This document shows, piece after piece, positions 19,298-28,283 of a DNA stretch of 64,000 bases. Both the position numbers and the translations under genes were made by a program. Numbering within the stretch: position 1 is the stretch's first letter; each line of letters starts with the position of its first letter. Below the pieces are notes generated by a model, which made no database searches, was not told the DNA's origin, and saw only the letters and a list, made by a program, of their open reading frames with translations. Origin of the DNA: an uncultured Collinsella sp. (lineage in GTDB: Bacteria; Actinomycetota; Coriobacteriia; Coriobacteriales; Coriobacteriaceae); assembly GCA_958427145.1 (NCBI GenBank), contig CAUAAZ010000003.1:1-64000 (forward strand), read 5' to 3'.

Positions 19298-19424
19298 GAG
19301 TAGTCAATTTGGGACGGGGCTATTTTAGCTACCCTTTGACTGTCGATGAACCCTCTGGAGCTGGGATAACGATCAGCCGGCATTTAGGGGTAGCTAAAAT
19401 AGCCCCGTCCCAAATTGACTACTC
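19298..19424. repeat. Perfect 36-bp inverted repeat, GTCAATTTGGGACGGGGC family, copy 2
   Basis: Left arm 19298-19333 begins GAGTAGTCAATTTGGGACGG, and the right arm 19389-19424 is its exact reverse complement. The 55-base loop has no coding content. The outer 20 bases match the element at 3135-3220. The perfect pairing suggests recent insertion or strong selection on structure. Confidence 0.85.
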
Positions 19425-19435
19425 ACGGTCTTAGG

Positions 19436-19880
19436 ACAAATTCCGGGTCGCAGTTTCCGCTTGAGCAGGCATCCGGAAAGCATGTCCCGTTCTGGGCGCG
19501 AATTCTGGGATGGACTTTCCGCCTGAGCTGCCATTGGGAATGCACGTCTCACCCCGCGTTGCGGCGGTACCTTCTTTACGCCCGCGCCCTGCATAGAGTT
19601 CGATTCTCCGCGGTTTGGGGCTTGCGTTGAAGCGGGGTATGGCCGGCTGAGATTCGATAAACATCGCATCCATATTGGGCTGATAGTTTGCGCGGAGAAT
19701 CCGCGTATTTGCTTCGCAAATACGCACCGGCTTCGGCCGCCTGCCGGCGTCCTCGCCCGCGGGCTAAAAACGCTTACGCGTTTTCTTTACGCCCGCGCCC
19801 TGCATAGAGTTCGATTCTCCGCGGTATCTGTAAGTAATAAAAAAGCAGGTAGGTGCGTTTACCTACCTGCTTGTAACTAT
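19436..19880. repeat. Repeat-rich region downstream of tmRNA
   Basis: Two diverged ~55-base repeats lie at about 19436-19545 (both contain a GCTNAAGCGGAAA-like string on the minus strand). A 43-base sequence ending in CATAGAGTTCGATTCTCCGC is present twice without change, at 19572-19614 and 19783-19825. Its end equals the T-arm of the tmRNA but points the opposite way. A partial copy of the tmRNA 3' end in its own orientation (GCGCGGAGAAT) is at about 19690. No gene is visible. Confidence 0.6.
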
Positions 19881-20244
19881 TGGTGGAGGCGCGGAGAATC
19901 GAACTCCGGTCCACGAAAGCCCCTTGATTGGCATCTCCAAGCTCAGTCGCTGGTTTTATCTCGGACGCTTTGCGCGCAGCGACACGCTCGCGGCATCCCA
20001 ACCGGTTCGGTCTTAGCCTGCGCCATACCGATTACGTGCGCAGGAGCATTCCCCTAACATGACGTCGCACCGGTGGCGGGGAAATCACCGGGTTGACGCG
20101 CCGCTATAAATTAAGCAGCGAGAGCCATAGGCTCAAAAGAAGAGTTGTTGTCAATTCAATTTGACGGTACCCCTGTTTAACGAGGCGAGGAGACCTCGGC
20201 TTGCTTCCTCTCTCAGAGCTATCGTGTCGAAACCAGTCGCCCCC
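19881..20244 (-). ncRNA. ssrA: tmRNA (one-piece)
   Basis: Rescues stalled ribosomes by trans-translation. On the minus strand the 5' end GGGGGCGACTGGTTTCGACA pairs with the 3' end CGCCTCCACCA to give the alanine-tRNA-like acceptor, and the T arm is GGAGTTCGATTCTCC. The tag frame, at about 20111-20155, encodes IDNNSSFEPMALAA followed by TAA; the DNN and ALAA ends are typical of degradation tags. CCA is encoded. The gene is monocistronic. Confidence 0.96.
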
Positions 20245-20483
20245 GAATGTCGGGAAAGTCTGGATGGTATCGGGCCTGCAAACACCCGATAACCGTCGAC
20301 TTTTCAAGGAACATGCGGGGCGAACCCCGTTTGTGGAGTGTTATCTTACCACGTTCTGAAAGCGGACAGCTGTTCTATGCACGAGCTGTGAAGACCCCAA
20401 TGTGCGCCGCACTTCGCACTTTTGATATCGATTGCGTCACGTATATTTTCGCCAAGCAAAATTGACCCGTCGAAAGGACCGTT

Positions 20484-20918
20484 ATGGATACCAAGCAGCA
20501 ACTCGTCAATGCCCTCGCAGGCCTGGGCTCAACCATTACCGAAGCTATGGATGTCATCGAGGGCTTTGTCCCCTGCGGACATCCCGCCCTCACAGTATCG
20601 AACGCACTCGTCGCACTGGATGATGACGATGATGCTGCTCTCGCCCAGCAGCTTGAGACCGTCGAGGGCTTTATCGACCACGTGAGCGAGAACCGCGGCG
20701 TGGCCGCCTACCACGGCATCGAGGTCGAGCTCGCGGGTCCCAAGGCCGATCTGTTCGCAGCAATCCGCGAGGTAGGCGCCCTTATGCAGACCGCAGGCGT
20801 CAAGAACACCCAAGTCAACGAGTGGGTCTACCGCAGCCTGGCAGCACTCGACAGCTCAGACGAAAAGGCAGCCGAGCAGCTCACCGAAGCCCCTGCCATC
20901 AAAGCTGCACTTGCCTAA
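20484..20918 (+). CDS. Unknown acidic helical protein
   Basis: 144-residue protein that I do not recognise. It is acidic, alanine-rich and predicted helical, with no membrane segment. There is a stretch of five aspartates at about residues 48-52 and a single Cys in the string EGFVPCGHPALT. The ATG has CGAAAGGA 7 bases upstream, and codon use matches the neighbours, so it is probably real. It has no operon partner: tmRNA is divergent upstream and the metal ATPase operon is convergent downstream. Confidence 0.75.
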   Translation: MDTKQQLVNALAGLGSTITEAMDVIEGFVPCGHPALTVSNALVALDDDDDAALAQQLETVEGFIDHVSENRGVAAYHGIEVELAGPKADLFAAIREVGALMQTAGVKNTQVNEWVYRSLAALDSSDEKAAEQLTEAPAIKAALA

Positions 20919-20963
20919 AAAGGCCTGCACCCTGGCGGCTGCGGTACCGCCCGGGTGCAGGCC
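20916..20963 (-). terminator. Terminator of the metal ATPase operon
   Basis: On the minus strand, GGCCTGCACCC and GGGTGCAGGCC pair around a GC-rich loop and are followed by TTTTTAGG. It abuts the stop of the convergent gene at 20918. Confidence 0.85.
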
Positions 20964-20982
20964 ATAAGCTCAATCGAAAACC

Positions 20983-23058
20983 CTAACGCAGATACGCTTT
21001 CGCGTTGTCCAAGCTGTACGCAATCGTCGAGCCGTTGTGCAGCAGTGACGATGTCTGCGGGGTAATCGCGCCGGTAATGCCCAGTGCCAAGAGCGCCGAG
21101 TTGGTGAGCATCACCTTGGAATATGAACTCGTCAGACGGTCGATAAGCCCCTGACTCATGCGGCGCAGGCGCACGATCGCGGCCAGATCCGTATCGGTCA
21201 GGATGATATCGGCGACCTCCTTGGCGATGTCGCTTCCGCCGCCCATGGCCAGCCCCACGTCGGCCAAACCGAGCGCCGGTGAGTCGTTGACGCCGTCGCC
21301 CACCATGGCAACGTGGCGCCCCTCGCGCTTAATCCGCTCCACATAGGCGTACTTGTCCTCGGGCAACAGCTCGGCCTTAAACTCGTCGACACCTGCCTCG
21401 CGAGCAATTCGCTCGGCCGTGCGCTCCGAGTCGCCCGTGAGCATGACCACGTGCTTAACGCCCAACGCGTGCAAGTCGGCGATGGCCTCGCGGACCCCGG
21501 GCTTGAGCGGATCCTCGATACCGAGCACGCCGACGACCTTGCCATCGACCGCCAGATACAGCGGCGACAGGCCCTGCATCTGGAGCTCGATTTGCTCCTT
21601 GATGTCGGACTCAAGCTGCGCACCCTCGTCCTCAAATACAAAGTGCGCGGAACCGATGATGGCGCGACGCCCTTCAATGGACGAAGCGATGCCGTGTGCC
21701 ACGATGTACTCGACGGCGGCATGGCGCTCGCGATGCTCGAGCCCACGCTCACGGGCGGCGTTGACCACGGCGCGCGCCACCGGATGCGGAAAATGCTCCT
21801 CCAAGCAAGCGGAAAGGCGCAGGACCTCGTCCTCGCTCCAGCCATCGGTGGTGAGCACACAGGCAAGACGCGGCTGTGCCTCGGTCAGCGTACCGGTCTT
21901 GTCAAAGACAATGGTATCGGCCTTGGCAAACGACTCAAAGTACTTCGCACCCTTGACCATGACGCCCATCTTGGCGGCATCGCTCATAGCGGTCATGACG
22001 GCGACGGAACCCGTGAGCTTGAGTGCGCACGAGTAGTCGACCATCAGCGCCGCTGAGGTCTTGATGAGGCTGCGGGTGGTAAGCGCAACCAGGCCCGCGA
22101 GCAGGAAGTTCCACGGGACGATCTTGTTGGCAAGATCCTCCATATGCGACTGGCCCTCGGACTTGAGCGAGTCGGCCGTCTGCACGAGCGAGACGATCGA
22201 GCGGAGCTTGGTCTGAGCCGTGTTGGCGCGCACGCGCACCAAGATGCTGCCGTCTTCCACGACGGTACCGGCAAACACATCGTCGCCTGCGCTGCGCTCG
22301 ACGGCAAGCGGCTCGCCGGTCAGGGTCGCCTGGTTGACCATGGCGCTCCCCTGTTCGACCACACCGTCAATGCAGATGGACATGCCGGTGCGCACGGCGA
22401 CCAAGTCGCCGGGCTCAAGCTCGGTGGCGGCAACGCTCACCTCAGTGTCGCCGACGACCTTTTGCGCCTTGTCGGGCACTTCGAGCAGCGAGTTGATGAG
22501 CTCATTTTCGCTCATAGCGCGCGTGTAGTCCTCGAGCAGCTCGCCCACGTTGAGCAGGAACATTGTCTGGCCCGCGGTGTCGACATCACGTTTGACGAAC
22601 GAAATGCCGATGGCCGAAGCGTCGAGCACGGGAACGGTCAGGCGCGGCTGCGCCAGCTCATGAAGGGCAGCGCGCAAAAATGCCATGTAACCGGCCACGA
22701 CAAACACCGCACGCAGAGGCCTGGGCAAAAACCATCGGCGCGCATAGTGGGCACCGACGAGTGTTGCCAGGTCCATAACGAGTTTGTGCTTGCGCGGCTC
22801 GAGTTGCATCACGTAGCCCGACTTGGCATCGGCGATAGCTTGAGCATCGAGTGCGCCCAAGGCGTCGAGCACGCTCGCGCGGCGCGGCTCGTCGTACTCC
22901 AGCGCCATCTGGCCAATGCGGCCATACACGCGCACTTTGCGCACACCGTCAATGTCGCCGCCAAGCTTAAGAAGTGCGTCGAGATCGCTCTCTGGCACAG
23001 GACCCGCCAATTGAAGACGGGTCCTGCCGGGGATCTCGCTAATAATCGAGAATCTCAT
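20983..23058 (-). CDS. P1B-type metal-transporting ATPase
   Basis: 691-residue membrane ATPase that probably exports a transition metal. It has an N-terminal HMA-like ferredoxin fold without a CxxC, the actuator TLTGEP, the phosphorylation site DKTGTLT (Asp386), and the hinge MVGDGVNDSPAL. The ion-selectivity helix reads DYSCALKLTGS in place of the CPC found in Cu/Cd/Zn pumps. That variation, together with the small DUF1490-like protein 18 bases upstream, is reminiscent of the mycobacterial CtpC/CtpG/CtpV group. I infer a Mn, Zn or Fe-type substrate, but the sequence does not settle it. Confidence 0.9.
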   Translation of the reverse strand: MRFSIISEIPGRTRLQLAGPVPESDLDALLKLGGDIDGVRKVRVYGRIGQMALEYDEPRRASVLDALGALDAQAIADAKSGYVMQLEPRKHKLVMDLATLVGAHYARRWFLPRPLRAVFVVAGYMAFLRAALHELAQPRLTVPVLDASAIGISFVKRDVDTAGQTMFLLNVGELLEDYTRAMSENELINSLLEVPDKAQKVVGDTEVSVAATELEPGDLVAVRTGMSICIDGVVEQGSAMVNQATLTGEPLAVERSAGDDVFAGTVVEDGSILVRVRANTAQTKLRSIVSLVQTADSLKSEGQSHMEDLANKIVPWNFLLAGLVALTTRSLIKTSAALMVDYSCALKLTGSVAVMTAMSDAAKMGVMVKGAKYFESFAKADTIVFDKTGTLTEAQPRLACVLTTDGWSEDEVLRLSACLEEHFPHPVARAVVNAARERGLEHRERHAAVEYIVAHGIASSIEGRRAIIGSAHFVFEDEGAQLESDIKEQIELQMQGLSPLYLAVDGKVVGVLGIEDPLKPGVREAIADLHALGVKHVVMLTGDSERTAERIAREAGVDEFKAELLPEDKYAYVERIKREGRHVAMVGDGVNDSPALGLADVGLAMGGGSDIAKEVADIILTDTDLAAIVRLRRMSQGLIDRLTSSYSKVMLTNSALLALGITGAITPQTSSLLHNGSTIAYSLDNAKAYLR

Positions 23059-23076
23059 AGTTTGTGCCTGGGAGCG

Positions 23077-23322
23077 TTACTCGGCTGCCTCGTCAGCAGC
23101 GGCCTCGCTCTGGGTGATGTAGGCCGCCTCGGCAACCATGTCGTCGACATTAGCCTTGGCCTGCTCGACCATGTCCTGGTAGCCGTTCTTGATGCGCATG
23201 CCGCACGCGATACCCTGCACGCAGGCATTCTTGACCGGAGCGCTGGTGAGCAGCTTGATGCCGGCCGTACCAAGCAGAAAACCGCCACCGACAAGCAGGG
23301 TATTGAACGTCGACTTCTTCAT
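23077..23322 (-). CDS. Small membrane-associated ATPase partner, DUF1490/PacL-like
   Basis: 81-residue protein with an N-terminal hydrophobic helix (NTLLVGGGFLLGTAGIKLL) and an amphipathic, acidic C-terminal helix. The middle string SAPVKNACVQGIACGMRIK resembles the DUF1490 core APVREAAV...WGLRG known from PacL proteins, which act beside the mycobacterial pumps CtpC, CtpG and CtpV. The C-terminus here ends in an Ala/Glu-rich tail and lacks the Asp/His metal-binding motif of PacL1. AGGGAG precedes the ATG at 23322. It is the first gene of the two-gene operon with the ATPase. Family assignment is from memory of the motif, moderately sure. Confidence 0.75.
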   Translation of the reverse strand: MKKSTFNTLLVGGGFLLGTAGIKLLTSAPVKNACVQGIACGMRIKNGYQDMVEQAKANVDDMVAEAAYITQSEAAADEAAE

Positions 23323-23469
23323 GTTGCTTCTCCCTTTTGCCGCACAAGCGCGGCATGGTGCCTTAGCACCCGAGTTCATTAGTTTACTCGAGCACGCTTT
23401 TGAGACTAGTTTAGTCGAACTATTATGGTCAACCAAAGTTAACTTTTTGGAAACTATGGGGGTGAACTC

Positions 23470-23502
23470 AATATGACAAAGGGACTGCCCCTTTGTCATA
23501 TT
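23470..23502. repeat. Hairpin of the CCTGTCCCC-core family (variant core)
   Basis: Arms AATATGACAAAGG and CCTTTGTCATATT pair perfectly around GACTGCC. It directly follows the stop codon of the minus-strand ABC transporter gene at 23504, so it may also act as that operon's 3' end. Confidence 0.65.
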
Positions 23503-23503
23503 C

Positions 23504-25261
23504 CTACAGCTGCCAGTCCGCCGCTTCCTTTTGCAGCGCAACCATGCGGGCGAATTCTCCACCTGCCGCCTTGAGCTGCGCCGGAGAACCCTGCTCGGCA
23601 ACCACACCATCCTTGAGCACAACGATTTTGTCGGCATTTTCCACCGTACGCATACGGTGGGCAATAACGATAACCGTCTTGCCTGCAAGCAGACGGGAGA
23701 GTGCCTGCTGCACCACGGTCTCATTCTCCACATCCAAGCTTGCCGTCGCCTCGTCCAACAGCACGATGGGCGCGTCTTTGAGCAGCGCGCGGGCGATGGA
23801 GATACGCTGGCGCTCGCCGCCAGACAGCTTGGAGCCGTTCTCGCCGATCATGGTGTCGTAGCCCTGCGGCATGCGGTTCACAAACTCGTCGCAGTTGGCG
23901 GCACGAGCAGCCGCAAGCACTTCCTCATCGGTGGCATCACGACGCCCGAGGCGGATGTTTCCCATCACCGTGTCATCAAAGAGCAGCACGTCTTGGAACA
24001 CAATGGCGTAATCGCGCAGGAGCACCTCGGGATCGACGCTCGCAACATCCACACCGCCCACGGTAACCTTGCCCGCAGTGGCATCCCAAAAGCGTGCGGC
24101 CAGGCGGCTCACCGTAGACTTACCGGAACCCGAAGGACCGACCAGCGCCGTGACCTCGCCTTCCTTGGCGGTAAAGCTCACATCGGTAAGAACTTTATCG
24201 CCGGCGCGTCCGTCCTCGCCCGCACCATAGCCAAATGCCACGTGATCGAACACCACATCGTGGCCCACGGGCTCAAATTTCTCGCTGCCCCGCGCCACAG
24301 GCTCTTCCATGATGGAACGCATGCGCTTGGCAGACGACTCGGCGACAAACAGCTCGGACATTAACATTAACGCCTGGTCAAAGGGCGCATAGATACGGCT
24401 CACCATAAGCAGGAAGGCAAACATCACCAAAAAGTCGACCTGCCCGGAGGCGACCATCGCGGCACCCGTGACCAGCGTGGTGGCAATGCCCAGACGCAGG
24501 ATGGCAAAGGCGGAGTTGACCAAAAGCCCGTTAACGAGCTCGCCCTTGGTAGTCTCGCACTCCTCGGCATCGATCACGGCGTTGAGCCCCTCAAGATAAT
24601 GGGCCTCCTGGTTGGTGGCGCGGATCTCGCGAACGCAGTCGAGCGTCTCTTGAATTGCCTCGGTAACCTTGACCTTCTCGGCACGCACGCGATCGAACAC
24701 CGGAGTCATGGGGCCGCGCGTTAGATACAGCACGGCAAAGGCCACGGGAACGCTCCAAAACGCCGCAATCGCCAGCTGCCAGCAAAAGAACAGCGACGCC
24801 ACGAATACAATGGCGCTTGCGATGATGGCACCCCAAAGCTCTCCCAGCACGTGGCTGTAGGCGTGCTCCATGGCCTGGACGTCACCCATGATGGTCTCGG
24901 TTAAATCGGCCAGATCACGACGACCAAAAAACGACAGCGGCAGTTTGCGCAAGCGCTCGGCGATCTCCATACGCTGCTTGCCGCACTCCTCGTAAAAGAT
25001 GCAGTAGGTGTAGTAATACTGCTGCCAGTTAGAGGCAAAGAGCATCACGAAAAAGACCAGGAGGCCGCCCACGATCGGCAGGGCATCCGGCAGGTCAGCC
25101 CCGCTGGCGAGATGCTCGACAAAGCTGGCCATAACCAGGAATAGAAAGCCCATGCCGGCCATGGTAATAAGATTGGTGAGCGAGGTCCAGAAGATGCCGC
25201 GTTTTACGCCGGCGATGCCTTTATCGGATAGGAAATACTTCTTTTGGAATGAGGCGAACAT
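23504..25261 (-). CDS. ABC transporter, fused permease/ATPase, subunit 2
   Basis: 585 residues. The N-terminal ~320 residues form a six-helix ABC exporter membrane domain. The C-terminal nucleotide-binding domain has Walker A GPSGSGKST, the Q-loop FQDVLLF, signature LSGGERQRI and Walker B IVLLDEATASLD, and the H-loop VIVIAHRMRT. The ATG follows the stop of the preceding half-transporter with no gap, so the two are translationally coupled and almost certainly form a heterodimer. The divergent AraC-type regulator suggests a YbtPQ/IrtAB-like siderophore or small-molecule role, but the substrate is not visible. Confidence 0.93.
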   Translation of the reverse strand: MFASFQKKYFLSDKGIAGVKRGIFWTSLTNLITMAGMGFLFLVMASFVEHLASGADLPDALPIVGGLLVFFVMLFASNWQQYYYTYCIFYEECGKQRMEIAERLRKLPLSFFGRRDLADLTETIMGDVQAMEHAYSHVLGELWGAIIASAIVFVASLFFCWQLAIAAFWSVPVAFAVLYLTRGPMTPVFDRVRAEKVKVTEAIQETLDCVREIRATNQEAHYLEGLNAVIDAEECETTKGELVNGLLVNSAFAILRLGIATTLVTGAAMVASGQVDFLVMFAFLLMVSRIYAPFDQALMLMSELFVAESSAKRMRSIMEEPVARGSEKFEPVGHDVVFDHVAFGYGAGEDGRAGDKVLTDVSFTAKEGEVTALVGPSGSGKSTVSRLAARFWDATAGKVTVGGVDVASVDPEVLLRDYAIVFQDVLLFDDTVMGNIRLGRRDATDEEVLAAARAANCDEFVNRMPQGYDTMIGENGSKLSGGERQRISIARALLKDAPIVLLDEATASLDVENETVVQQALSRLLAGKTVIVIAHRMRTVENADKIVVLKDGVVAEQGSPAQLKAAGGEFARMVALQKEAADWQL

Positions 25262-27088
25262 TTAGGCCTCGCCTCCCTTCGCGGCGGCGGTATCCGCGGT
25301 CGTAGCAGTAATCTTCCAACTCGCGGCCTGCTCGTACTCAGCCCACATCTTGGCATACAGGCCGTTTTGGGACAGCAACTCGGCATGGGTACCCGACTCC
25401 TGCACGCTGCCCTGGTTGAGCACCACGATTTGGTCTGCGCCCACCACGGTCGAAAGCCGGTGCGCAATCATAATGACCGTGCGGCCCGCCGCCAGCTTGC
25501 TAAAGGCGCGCTGGATGAGCGCCTCGTTCTCGGGATCGGCAAACGCCGTGGCCTCGTCGAGCACCACGATAGGCGCGTCTTTAAGGATCGCGCGGGCGAG
25601 CGCCACGCGCTGGACCTCGCCGCCCGAAAGATATGCTCCGCCAGCGCCGAGCATGGTATTGATGCCCTGCGGGAGCTTGGCCACAATGTCGTCGCACTGA
25701 GCTGCGGAGAGGGCCGCACGCACTTCGTCGTCAGTGGCCGTAGGCTTGGAGGCGCGCACGTTATCGGCAAGTGTTTGCCGGAACAGCTGGTTGGTCTGGA
25801 ACACGAAGGCGACCTGGCCCATAAGCTCGTGCGGATCCATATCGCGAACGTCCACACCGCCTACGAGCACTCGACCCGAGGAAACGTCCCAAAAACGCGG
25901 AATCAGGCTTGCGCAGGTTGACTTGCCGCCACCCGAGGGACCCACCAGGGCGAGAGTGCTACCCGCGGAAACGCTGAAACTCACATGGCTAACGGCAGGT
26001 GTTTCGGCACCCTCGTAGGTAAAATTCACGTCCTCAAATCGCACGTCGCCACCGGCAGGGTGCTTGGGTTGGGCGGGCACGGAGAGCTGCTTGGAATCCA
26101 TGACGCTTCGAATACGAGCCAGCGAATCGGCACTCATCTGAGAGGCCTCGCCCACAAACATGAGCTTGGTCATGGCCGTCGGCACCACGGCCGAAAAAAT
26201 CGCGTAAAACGTGAAGTTGGCCATAAAATGCGCGAAGTCCGTCTCGCCCGGCGCCAACAGCAACGCCACGGGCAGCAGGAATGTCACAAGGCCATTGAGC
26301 GCGGTAAGGTTGAGCACCTGCGGACCTCGGCAGAACGTGCCCGCATAGTTTTGCGCCATGTCGGCGTATTCGGCGATCGCATCGTGGAAGGCCTTAAAGG
26401 AGTAGACCGTCTGCTGAAACACCTTGACCACGGGGATGCCTCGTACGTATTCGGTGCCGGTCTTGTTCATCTTGACCAGCGCTCCCATGTAGGCCTTCAT
26501 GAACTCGGCGCCTTTGCCGCTCATCATGGTGGTCATGGCGCCAAACGAAACGACGACCGAGATAAGGCATGCCGCCCCCAAGCGCCAATCGAGGGCGAAA
26601 AGCAGCACGAGCAAGCCCACGACCATGGCGACGGCGCCTGCGATATCGGGCAGCATGTGTGCGAGCAAAGTCTCGGTGGAGGCGGCGCACCCGTCTACAA
26701 TGCGGCGCAGCTCGCCGGTGGCATGCGTGTCGAAGTAGCCGAGCGGCAACTTAAGCAGATGCTCGCTCGTAGCCTTACGGATATTGGACGCGCAGCGAAA
26801 CGCGGACAGATGCGTGCACATGAGCCCCACGAAATAAGCTACGATGCTTGCCAGGGCAAAACCCACGGCCCACCAACCGTACATCGCGATGTTAGTGGCT
26901 TCGCTCCAGTTGGGCGCCACGGCGATCAGATCGCGCGCGACAAGCCAAATGCACACGTACGGGCCAAAGCTCAGCAGCTGCGAGAGCGCCGAGAGCGCCA
27001 TGCCCAAATACGTTAGGAATTTGCGGTCACCGGCATACGCAAGCAACTCGCCGATGCCTCCACCTTCCCTTTTTGATTCCTTTGCCAT
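25262..27088 (-). CDS. ABC transporter, fused permease/ATPase, subunit 1
   Basis: 608 residues, with a membrane domain followed by an ATPase carrying Walker A GPSGGGKST, Q-loop FQTNQLF, signature LSGGEVQRV, and Walker B IVVLDEATAFAD. The signature and Walker B are complete in both subunits, so neither site is clearly degenerate (this one has FAD instead of SLD after Walker B). I chose the ATG at 27088 because GAAAGGA lies 6 bases upstream; the longer frame from 27151 lacks a site. It is the first gene of the operon and diverges from the AraC gene with about 115 bases between. Confidence 0.93.
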   Translation of the reverse strand: MAKESKREGGGIGELLAYAGDRKFLTYLGMALSALSQLLSFGPYVCIWLVARDLIAVAPNWSEATNIAMYGWWAVGFALASIVAYFVGLMCTHLSAFRCASNIRKATSEHLLKLPLGYFDTHATGELRRIVDGCAASTETLLAHMLPDIAGAVAMVVGLLVLLFALDWRLGAACLISVVVSFGAMTTMMSGKGAEFMKAYMGALVKMNKTGTEYVRGIPVVKVFQQTVYSFKAFHDAIAEYADMAQNYAGTFCRGPQVLNLTALNGLVTFLLPVALLLAPGETDFAHFMANFTFYAIFSAVVPTAMTKLMFVGEASQMSADSLARIRSVMDSKQLSVPAQPKHPAGGDVRFEDVNFTYEGAETPAVSHVSFSVSAGSTLALVGPSGGGKSTCASLIPRFWDVSSGRVLVGGVDVRDMDPHELMGQVAFVFQTNQLFRQTLADNVRASKPTATDDEVRAALSAAQCDDIVAKLPQGINTMLGAGGAYLSGGEVQRVALARAILKDAPIVVLDEATAFADPENEALIQRAFSKLAAGRTVIMIAHRLSTVVGADQIVVLNQGSVQESGTHAELLSQNGLYAKMWAEYEQAASWKITATTADTAAAKGGEA

Positions 27089-27173
27089 GAGATTCCTTTC
27101 TAACGGCTTGAGAGTTAACCGTAATGAACTTATCATTGATGTGTTAGCCATGGCTCACAATCAAGCCAGGCGT

Positions 27174-27208
27174 GGACGTTTCTGCAAAGGAAAGGGACGC
27201 TTTTGCAA
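27174..27208 (+). promoter_or_regulatory. Direct repeats at the araC-type gene start
   Basis: GGACGTTTCTGCAA (27174-27187) and GGACGCTTTTGCAA (27195-27208) match at 12 of 14 bases and are spaced exactly 21 bp, two DNA turns. AraC-family proteins commonly bind such tandem half-sites. The second copy covers the TTG start codon of the regulator, which suggests autoregulation. Confidence 0.5.
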
Positions 27209-28207
27209 ATACAGCGGGCAGCGACCGACATAACCGAGCTCTACGCACCGCAATTTGAGCAGTTTGGCCTGGAGCTTACCGGCAAGGGCGCCGTCTTTAC
27301 CGGCGAGGTGGCAAACGACCGGGCGCACGGCCGCGCATGGATTATGCCTCTCTCCCCTGTCTGCATCGTCATGGAGCATTTCATCACCCCGACGCACGAT
27401 ATGTACCTGGCCGAATACACACCCGAGCCATACGCCTGCGTGAGCGAAGTCAGCGCGCCCACACTTACATGCATGCCCGAGGCTGGCATAACGCCCGCGA
27501 ACCTCAAACCATTGCATGGACCGTGGCCAAACAATGCCGTTTGCAGCTTTATCCAAGATAGCTGTGGCGAGGAATTAAGCCCGCTGTTTGCGGGGGAGCT
27601 TTATCACTCGCGCTCGGTGCTCTTTTTGCCTGGATATTTTGACGAACTGGAGCACCGCTATCCCACCGAGTTCGCGGGAATCTTTGAGGCGTTTGCCGAG
27701 CCATGGCACGAGGAAGCGATGTCTGCCATCTGCCACACACTGCGCCGGATTAACGAGGACCGCGCCCGCACCGTAGGCGGACACGTCTATATGCAGGGCA
27801 TCGTGGAGACCATGGTCGCGGAGCTCGCCTGTTCGTGCGCGGCCCACAAGCAGGCGCGGCAGGCGGCAGACACACGTGTCAGCATAACCATTGCCGAAGA
27901 AGCAACGGAGATGATTGAGCGCGCGCTCGACAAAGGCAGGCGTGTGGGTATCAACGAGGTGGCCGAGAGGCTCTACACAAGCCGCTCCAAACTATGCGCC
28001 ACCTTTAAGGCCCAAACTGGCGAGTCCCTGGGCGCCTACATTCGCAGACGCCGTATGGAGCGAGCACAGGACCTTTTGGCCGATAGCGCGCTCACGATAG
28101 CGCAGGTGGCAGAGCGTCTAGGCTACCCTCAGCAGGCCGCCTTCGCCCAAGCCTTCAAGCAACACACCGGCACCACCCCCACCACCTGGCGTTCCCAACA
28201 TATATAA
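27203..28207 (+). CDS. AraC-family transcriptional regulator
   Basis: 334-residue regulator with a C-terminal pair of HTH motifs (RVGINEVAERLYTSRSKLC and LTIAQVAERLGYPQQAAFAQ) ending in the family string FKQHTGTTPTTWR. The N-terminal ~220 residues are a putative effector domain I cannot identify. It starts with TTG after AAAGGAAAGGG; no ATG in this frame gives a complete protein. It is divergent from the ABC transporter pair, which it probably controls, as YbtA controls ybtPQ. A hairpin and a larger structured repeat follow. Confidence 0.9.
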   Translation: MQIQRAATDITELYAPQFEQFGLELTGKGAVFTGEVANDRAHGRAWIMPLSPVCIVMEHFITPTHDMYLAEYTPEPYACVSEVSAPTLTCMPEAGITPANLKPLHGPWPNNAVCSFIQDSCGEELSPLFAGELYHSRSVLFLPGYFDELEHRYPTEFAGIFEAFAEPWHEEAMSAICHTLRRINEDRARTVGGHVYMQGIVETMVAELACSCAAHKQARQAADTRVSITIAEEATEMIERALDKGRRVGINEVAERLYTSRSKLCATFKAQTGESLGAYIRRRRMERAQDLLADSALTIAQVAERLGYPQQAAFAQAFKQHTGTTPTTWRSQHI

Positions 28208-28208
28208 A

Positions 28209-28237
28209 GAATGAGGGCGCCAACGGCGCCCTCATTC
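28209..28237 (+). terminator. Hairpin after the AraC-type gene
   Basis: GAATGAGGGCGCC and GGCGCCCTCATTC form a perfect 13-bp stem with a 3-base loop, 1 base after the stop codon. There is no T-run. Confidence 0.6.
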
Positions 28238-28283
28238 ACCAAATTCCATTCAGCCCGCCTGACCCGAACGGCCGAGTCGTCAC

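Noticed and set aside
19436..19880. CRISPR-like array in the repeats near tmRNA
   Set aside because: Only two exact copies with ~170 bases between, no regular spacers and no cas genes.
23322..23733. N-terminal extension of the PacL-like protein
   Set aside because: The extension reads across the hairpin and the ABC transporter gene end; the ATG at 23322 has a strong AGGGAG site.
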